From IMG/VR virus record IMGVR_UViG_3300020146_000025, positions 1-23,909 of that record: a stretch of DNA of 23,909 bases; one strand, given 5' to 3'. Origin of the DNA: a virus. The notes beneath the pieces are model-generated. The model made no database searches. It saw nothing but the letters and a program-made list of their open reading frames with translations, and was not told the origin of the DNA. Position 1 is the stretch's first letter. Every line of letters begins with the position of its first letter. This document shows, piece by piece, positions 20,560-23,909 of this stretch. A program made the translations under genes and the position numbers.

Positions 20560-20700
20560 GCAGCAAGATGAGAAAGGAACATGCGTGCTCTCGCCGCCGC
20601 CATCCGGAGTCGCCAGCCATGAGTAGCGCCATTAACATTATGAGGGTTTAGCATACTGGCGTTTGGGGTGACTATATATAACCTCGTAGGCGGCCTAAAA
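20560..20700. other. Gene-free stretch before the 20731 promoter
   Basis: Only very short frames (27 residues or fewer) with weak starts are present, so I call no gene. It contains a short AT-rich tract TATATATAACC near 20676 and GCCTAAAAG near 20694, a sequence like that before other promoters of the family. No terminator with a T-tract is seen after the primase-helicase gene. Confidence 0.5.
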
Positions 20701-20716
20701 GAAAATCTCAGTTGGA

Positions 20717-20730
20717 CCATCAAATTCCTG
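20717..20730 (+). promoter_or_regulatory. Candidate operator element, copy 2
   Basis: CCATCAAATTCCTG lies directly upstream of the -35 box TTGAAA (20731-20736). It differs in one base from the copy at 7414-7427 and is exactly repeated in inverted orientation at 23100-23113. Here the right arm of the dyad is broken (TTGAAAG instead of TTGATGG). Confidence 0.6.
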
Positions 20731-20780
20731 TTGAAAGCCAATCATGAGGTCATATATAATGGAGGAGTAAGCTGAGAACA
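20731..20780 (+). promoter_or_regulatory. Rightward promoter, member of repeated family
   Basis: TTGAAA (20731-20736) and TATAAT (20755-20760) are 18 bp apart. GGAGGAGTAAGCTGAGAAC follows and retains the TAAGCTGAGA part of the family motif. The leader to the gene at 20822 is about 55 bases. Confidence 0.87.
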
Positions 20781-20821
20781 AGAGGGTTGAGTACAAGCGG
20801 GATCAATGAGGAGACGACGTT

Positions 20822-21238
20822 ATGTCGAAGCGCAACCGTGACCGTAGCAAGCCAATCTCGGAGGGCAACCAAACCTCCGAGGTGACCGAAGCTCCGGTCC
20901 AAACTGCCCCAGAGGAGGGCCAACAGACGATGACCGATACCAATACTGCCGAGACTCAGGCTGCACCGGCTACTCCGGCGGCTCCTGCCGCTGTGAAGGA
21001 CGGCTCCAAGGTGATTCTCACCAACGGCGAGCCGCGCGTCGACTTCATCCGCCGACTGTGGGCCGAGGGGAAGACTCGCTCCGAGATCACCAAGGCGGTG
21101 AACGAGCTGAGCGGCGGCATCAAGGTACCGTATCAGGTGATCTTCGGCGTCACCAAGAAGGAGAAGGACAAGGCCGCGGCGGCGGCTGCCAAGGCCGCCG
21201 GCGGTGGTGATGCTCCGGCTCCGGCTCCGGCTAGCTGA
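20822..21238 (+). CDS. HTH-like protein with disordered tails, distant paralog 3
   Basis: This 138-residue protein follows GAGGAG. Residues 1-60 are low complexity (Thr/Ala/Glu/Pro-rich), and the end is Ala/Pro-rich (APAPAPAS). The central domain, GEPRVDFIRRLWAEGKTRSE then ITKAVNELSGGIKVPYQVIF, resembles the domain of the proteins at 5941 and 7522: R/K-hydrophobic start, xAxGxxRxxI, then PYQV versus RYQHV and a basic segment. I regard it as a distant relative. It lies under the same kind of promoter. A DNA-binding regulatory function is likely by analogy only. Confidence 0.8.
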   Translation: MSKRNRDRSKPISEGNQTSEVTEAPVQTAPEEGQQTMTDTNTAETQAAPATPAAPAAVKDGSKVILTNGEPRVDFIRRLWAEGKTRSEITKAVNELSGGIKVPYQVIFGVTKKEKDKAAAAAAKAAGGGDAPAPAPAS

Positions 21239-21636
21239 TCGATCGACCGACTGAATCGTTGCAGCGGCTTGGACTCCCTGCGGCGTGTGGTGGGGGCGGC
21301 CTGTGGGGGGACTCGCAGGCCGTCCTTGTCTCCAGGCGGTTTCGGACGCGTGCAGTACGACGAGGGCGGGAGCAGTACGGTGAGGGCGAGACGAGACAAG
21401 GCAATACATGGTCGCGTCTACTGCGGTTGGATCACATGGTGTCGATATGTACGCTCGGCATCCCGACCGTAGTAGTGGCAACCGTGATAATAGGCAAGAG
21501 GATCGGGAAGTCCTCGGGGATCGGTCTACGGCCCCAGCCGATACAGGTTCACGGGCGGGGGATTACTGGTGTCTTCCCCACTAAGTACCCCCGCAGCCAT
21601 TGCTGTACTGAGCTAAATCAGGAGCAGGAGGACAAT
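21239..21636. other. Gene-poor, G-rich stretch
   Basis: No convincing gene. A G-rich segment near 21290-21320 (GTGTGGTGGGGGCGGCCTG) includes a hairpin with CGGCCTG and CAGGCCG arms around GTGGGGGGACTCG-type sequence, without a T-tract. One frame (21408-21584, 58 residues) has a possible AAGG site but poor third-position composition and is not called. A longer frame from 21259 into the next gene is judged spurious upstream of 21637. Confidence 0.5.
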
Positions 21637-21846
21637 GTGGATCCAGCATTGATCATCAACGAACCTCTGCTGCAGCTGTTCAAGTGGGAGCACCTCCCTG
21701 AGAACCTGCAGAAGATCTCCAAGCCGTTCGGCGAGCTGGCGATCCAGATCGTCGAGACCTTACCACGCAACCCGGAGCGTTCGACAAGCTTGCGCAAGCT
21801 CCGCGAGGCGAAGGATGCTGCCGTCACCGCCTACCTCTGGAAGTAA
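21637..21846 (+). CDS. Acb2/Tad1-like small helical protein (candidate anti-CBASS nucleotide sponge)
   Basis: This 69-residue protein begins VDPALIINEPLLQLFKWEHL and contains LPENLQKISKPFGELAIQIV, then PRNPERSTSLRKLREAKDAA. The helical hairpin pattern, LPxxLQxxSxPF...LPxxxER...LRKLxEAKDAAV, matches proteins annotated in phages as Acb2/Tad1 hairpin domain. Acb2 proteins sequester cyclic oligonucleotides of CBASS immunity. The GTG start at 21637 follows GGAGG at good spacing; the longer frame back to 21259 is rejected for lack of composition or site. Many family members are uncharacterised, so anti-CBASS activity is only a prediction. Confidence 0.7.
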   Translation: MDPALIINEPLLQLFKWEHLPENLQKISKPFGELAIQIVETLPRNPERSTSLRKLREAKDAAVTAYLWK

Positions 21847-21876
21847 CCTAGTCGACCGAGGCAGTGGGTACATCTA

Positions 21877-21938
21877 GGGCGCTGTAACGCCCGAAAAGAG
21901 GTAGTCAGGGTGTTACAGCAGTCTGGCGTTGTAACCCT
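21877..21938 (+). promoter_or_regulatory. Leader with mutually exclusive hairpins before the RuvC-like gene
   Basis: Hairpin 1 is GGGCG/CGCCC (21877-21881/21888-21892). Its loop region CTGTAAC (21882-21888) can instead pair with GTTACAG (21912-21918). That same segment can also pair with TGTAAC (21930-21935), extended by GGG/CCC with one bulged base. The following gene (ATG 21957) has no clear ribosome binding site. This looks like a switchable leader; ligand or protein unknown. Confidence 0.5.
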
Positions 21939-21956
21939 CCTGGTGTACCTCCTACC

Positions 21957-22472
21957 ATGGTTGACTTAGAGACCTTAGCCAAACAACTCCTAGGTGGTGA
22001 GCAGTACGAAGCTCGCTGCAACCTCCGTGTGCTCTCCTTCGATCCGGGCGAGACTACAGGAGTGGCCTACTTCCGGGGGTTCCGGCTGGCCTCAACTGAG
22101 CAGCTAAACACTTCACATCCTGACATAGCGCTGAAGGCTATCACGAACTACTGTGACGGCTGTCCGTGTGATGTGGTGGTTATGGAGGACTACCGAGTCT
22201 ACCAGTGGAAGCTGAAGCAGCACTCGTTCTCCAACCTGTACACGCCTCGCATCATCGGCATGCTGGAGACCCTCTGCCTACAACGGGAGTGGCCATATCA
22301 TAAGCAGTCTGCACAGCAAGGCAAGGGCTTTGTTACGGACGCCAAGCTCGAGTCCTGGGGGTTCTACAAGAAGGGGCAGAGGCACGCACGTGACGCGATG
22401 CGGCATGGGTTGTACTTCTTGCTCTTCCCACCCCAGACGATCACCTCACAAGCAATAACCCGGGGGACATAA
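21957..22472 (+). CDS. RuvC-like Holliday junction resolvase / RNase H-fold nuclease
   Basis: This 171-residue protein has the RuvC/RNase H pattern: VLSFDPGETTGVAYFRG (D29), VVVMEDYRVY (E77) and GQRHARDAMRHGLYFL (D146), in order and spacing of a RuvC-type fold with catalytic acidic residues. It would cleave branched DNA during phage recombination or before packaging. The start at 21957 lacks a purine-rich ribosome binding site, an oddity shared with the structured leader just upstream. It ends 1 base before the next gene. Confidence 0.88.
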   Translation: MVDLETLAKQLLGGEQYEARCNLRVLSFDPGETTGVAYFRGFRLASTEQLNTSHPDIALKAITNYCDGCPCDVVVMEDYRVYQWKLKQHSFSNLYTPRIIGMLETLCLQREWPYHKQSAQQGKGFVTDAKLESWGFYKKGQRHARDAMRHGLYFLLFPPQTITSQAITRGT

Positions 22473-22473
22473 C

Positions 22474-23094
22474 ATGGGGCTGCTCATCGGATTCTGTGGC
22501 GCCGGCGGAGTCGGTAAGTCGACTCTAGCAACTGCCTGCCAGAAGGCACTAGGAGACGCCTGGAAGGTAGCTCCCTCGATCACCCGGGAAGTCTTCGCGG
22601 ACTTCTCCATCGACTCCGAGCCTGAATTCCGCGCTATGCCAGTTGACGACCGCCGGGTCGTGCAGCGCGCCCTGGCGGATGCTAAGCGGCAGCGCGATCG
22701 GGAGCTTGCAGCTCAGCCTGGGCAGAACTGGATCCTAGATCGCACCCCTCTGGACAACTTCTGCTACGAGATCATGTCCTCAGGAGACCTGATGGAGCAG
22801 GACGAGTACAACTTCCTGCTGTCCGAGATCTCCCAGGACCTGTTCAACACCTACCAGTTTACCTGGCTGATTCCTTTCCATACCTTCCCTGGCTCGCCTG
22901 ACGGCTTCCGTACTGGCTACGGAGCACGCGTTGCCGTGTCGCATATCATGCTGTCGCTCTGGCGGCAAGTCTCGAGACAGCCTATCGCCAACCCTCGGAT
23001 GGGAGTGATCTACTCGCTGGACCTGAACAAGCGAGTGCAGGAGGTCGTCGAGACTGTCATGGCGGCCCGCATGCCGATGGAGGCACGTCCTTAG
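22474..23094 (+). CDS. P-loop ATPase/kinase-like protein (NadR/AAA_28 or nucleotide-kinase type)
   Basis: This 206-residue protein has Walker A FCGAGGVGKSTLA (7-19) at its start and ILDRTPLDNFCY (87-98), the DR-containing motif of P-loop kinases. An Arg-rich stretch (RRVVQRALADAKRQRDRELA) could form a lid. This composition fits the NadR-like or deoxynucleoside-kinase-like P-loop proteins common in phages, which phosphorylate nucleosides or related substrates. The substrate cannot be told. GGGGGA precedes the ATG, and coupling with the nuclease gene is likely (one-base gap). Confidence 0.82.
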   Translation: MGLLIGFCGAGGVGKSTLATACQKALGDAWKVAPSITREVFADFSIDSEPEFRAMPVDDRRVVQRALADAKRQRDRELAAQPGQNWILDRTPLDNFCYEIMSSGDLMEQDEYNFLLSEISQDLFNTYQFTWLIPFHTFPGSPDGFRTGYGARVAVSHIMLSLWRQVSRQPIANPRMGVIYSLDLNKRVQEVVETVMAARMPMEARP

Positions 23095-23099
23095 GCCCG

Positions 23100-23113
23100 C
23101 AGGAATTTGATGG
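23100..23113 (-). promoter_or_regulatory. Candidate operator element, copy 3 (inverted)
   Basis: On the minus strand this reads CCATCAAATTCCTG, identical to the copy at 20717-20730 over 14 bases. It ends about 19 bases before the -35 box at 23133. The inverted orientation relative to the promoter argues for a protein-binding site rather than simple duplication of promoter sequence. Confidence 0.6.
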
Positions 23114-23132
23114 GCGACTATTATTTGCCCTC

Positions 23133-23182
23133 TTGAGTGCCCCGATGGTTTTCATCTATAATAAGGTGTAAGCTGAGAGAGG
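23133..23182 (+). promoter_or_regulatory. Rightward promoter, member of repeated family
   Basis: TTGAGT (23133-23138) and TATAAT (23157-23162) are 18 bp apart. AAGGTGTAAGCTGAGAGAGG follows and is one of the best matches to the family motif. GAGAGAGG is the ribosome binding site of the gene at 23193. Confidence 0.9.
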
Positions 23183-23192
23183 CGCCGTCACC

Positions 23193-23582
23193 ATGAACCT
23201 TAGGGCTATCACCCACGCTTCGTACGACCTGCAAGAGGGACTAATGCCCTTCTGGTCTGCTTGGGCAATGAATGCACGAGACGAGGCGCAGTTCGCCGGA
23301 GGCAACAAGCTTCTGACCGCCAGCATCGCCAAGGGTAGATGGCCATACAGGGTAGGGTACTGCTTGCGCGGAGACATACTGCAGGCCATTGAGGACGATA
23401 AGTGGCAGACTCTCCGCCGCTCCTTGAAGGGCAAACCTACTCAGCATAAGCTTGAGCTCCTTGAAGCCTGGCTGCTCGACGGCCCTATCAACGACGAGGA
23501 GCGGCGCATCCAGGTAGACAACTACATCAACAGCCTCAAGCGGGGAGGCCAACTCGATCTCGACTTGAACATCATCCGTTAA
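23193..23582 (+). CDS. Hypothetical protein, 129 residues
   Basis: It starts MNLRAITHASYDLQEGLMPF. Short helical segments (FWSAWAMNARDEAQFAGGNK; KWQTLRRSLKGKPTQHKLEL) and a C-terminal DNYINSLKRGGQLDLDLN are seen, with no recognised motif. GAGAGAGG, part of the promoter-family leader motif, lies upstream of the ATG. It is the first gene of a new transcription unit that continues past the window edge. Confidence 0.78.
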   Translation: MNLRAITHASYDLQEGLMPFWSAWAMNARDEAQFAGGNKLLTASIAKGRWPYRVGYCLRGDILQAIEDDKWQTLRRSLKGKPTQHKLELLEAWLLDGPINDEERRIQVDNYINSLKRGGQLDLDLNIIR

Positions 23583-23631
23583 CACCAACGGTAGCGGGGG
23601 TATCATGGGCATATACAACGAGAGGTTTGTT

Positions 23632-23909
23632 ATGAGCATTCCAAGCGTTGACCCGGAAGTCGCCAAGTGGTGGTACCACTTCGACTTGCACAGCAAGAAG
23701 ATCCGCAGCTGCATCGAGCAGTTCCTTGTGGATCCGAACCTCAAGTCGATGGCTGGCGACATCAACGTCGGCGTGAAGTACAAGATAGCCGACTTCGACG
23801 TAGCTACCACTAAGCGGGATGGCGAAGCACTCATCCACATCATGAACGACGCCTGGCTGAGAGCTCCGGAAGATCGTGGGGTCTATCAGCTGGAGGGCTT
23901 CACCGAGAT
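23632..23909 (+). CDS. Hypothetical protein (partial, runs off window end)
   Basis: The visible 92 residues read MSIPSVDPEVAKWWYHFDLH and continue open to the window edge. GAGAGG lies 7 bases before the ATG at 23632; an in-frame ATG at 23605 after GGGGG is an alternative. Features include KKIRSCIEQFLVDPNLKSMA and ADFDVATTKRDGEALIHIMN. No family recognised from this part. It follows the previous gene by about 50 bases and is probably cotranscribed. Confidence 0.7.
   Translation, partial: MSIPSVDPEVAKWWYHFDLHSKKIRSCIEQFLVDPNLKSMAGDINVGVKYKIADFDVATTKRDGEALIHIMNDAWLRAPEDRGVYQLEGFTE

Noticed and set aside
20750-21481. 243-residue minus-strand frame opposite the third HTH-like gene
   Set aside because: Antisense shadow of a GC-rich coding region; low-complexity Arg/Ser/Leu content and no start signal.
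21408-21584. 58-residue open frame with weak AAGG upstream
   Set aside because: Third codon positions are not G/C-rich as in the real genes, and no family features were seen.
21259-21636. N-terminal extension of the Acb2-like frame
   Set aside because: No good start or ribosome binding site and untypical composition; the GTG at 21637 with GGAGG fits far better.
22787-22793. CTGAGGA hammerhead core word on the minus strand
   Set aside because: No GAAA segment or pairing stems around it; it lies inside the P-loop protein gene. It is a chance occurrence of the core word.

Overview
This window looks like part of a tailed double-stranded DNA phage (or prophage) genome. It is GC-rich with strong G/C preference at third codon positions and purine-rich ribosome binding sites. 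The host is probably a high-GC bacterium, perhaps an actinobacterium, but nothing in the window fixes the host. No tRNA, rRNA, CRISPR array, integrase or insertion sequence was recognised.

Layout. The left arm (1-5613) is read leftward and encodes DNA packaging and head genes. In transcription order these are a 91-residue protein, a 533-residue multidomain protein (possibly terminase-associated), the large terminase, a 75-residue protein and an HK97-type portal that runs off the window. A divergent control region (about 5614-5940) holds back-to-back promoters, a 51-bp-period tandem repeat with small dyads, and a perfect 7-bp dyad. Everything to the right (5941-23909) is read rightward. First come small early genes (5941-7899), then an AT-rich gene-free stretch (about 8050-8400). 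A long run of small, tightly packed genes follows (8434-17633), including zinc-binding proteins, a ParB-like protein, a Cro/CI-type repressor and a SWIM protein. Last are nucleic acid metabolism genes: a 959-residue TOPRIM/P-loop primase-helicase candidate, an Acb2/Tad1-like small protein, a RuvC-like nuclease and a P-loop kinase-like protein.

Main discovery. Two intergenic segments (6182-6240 and 7114-7166) each fold into a complete type II hammerhead ribozyme. All core nucleotides are in place, and all three stems differ in sequence between the copies while keeping pairing. Each lies between two small early genes. In each, the core (CTGAGGA, variable position 7 = G) runs into stem II so that the Shine-Dalgarno sequence GAGGAG of the next gene is built into the catalytic core. 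Self-cleavage and translation of the downstream gene would therefore be physically coupled.

The early region is also organised by a repeated promoter. Six clear rightward copies have TTGA-type -35 and TATAAT -10 boxes exactly 18 bp apart, followed by a conserved early-transcribed motif resembling GTGTAAGCTGAGAG. There is also one weaker rightward copy and one leftward copy that probably drives the structural genes. A 14-bp element (CCATCAAATTCCTG) recurs beside three of these promoters and is a candidate operator. Three small proteins (5941, 7522 and, more distantly, 20822) share a helix-turn-helix-like domain and each follows one of these promoters.
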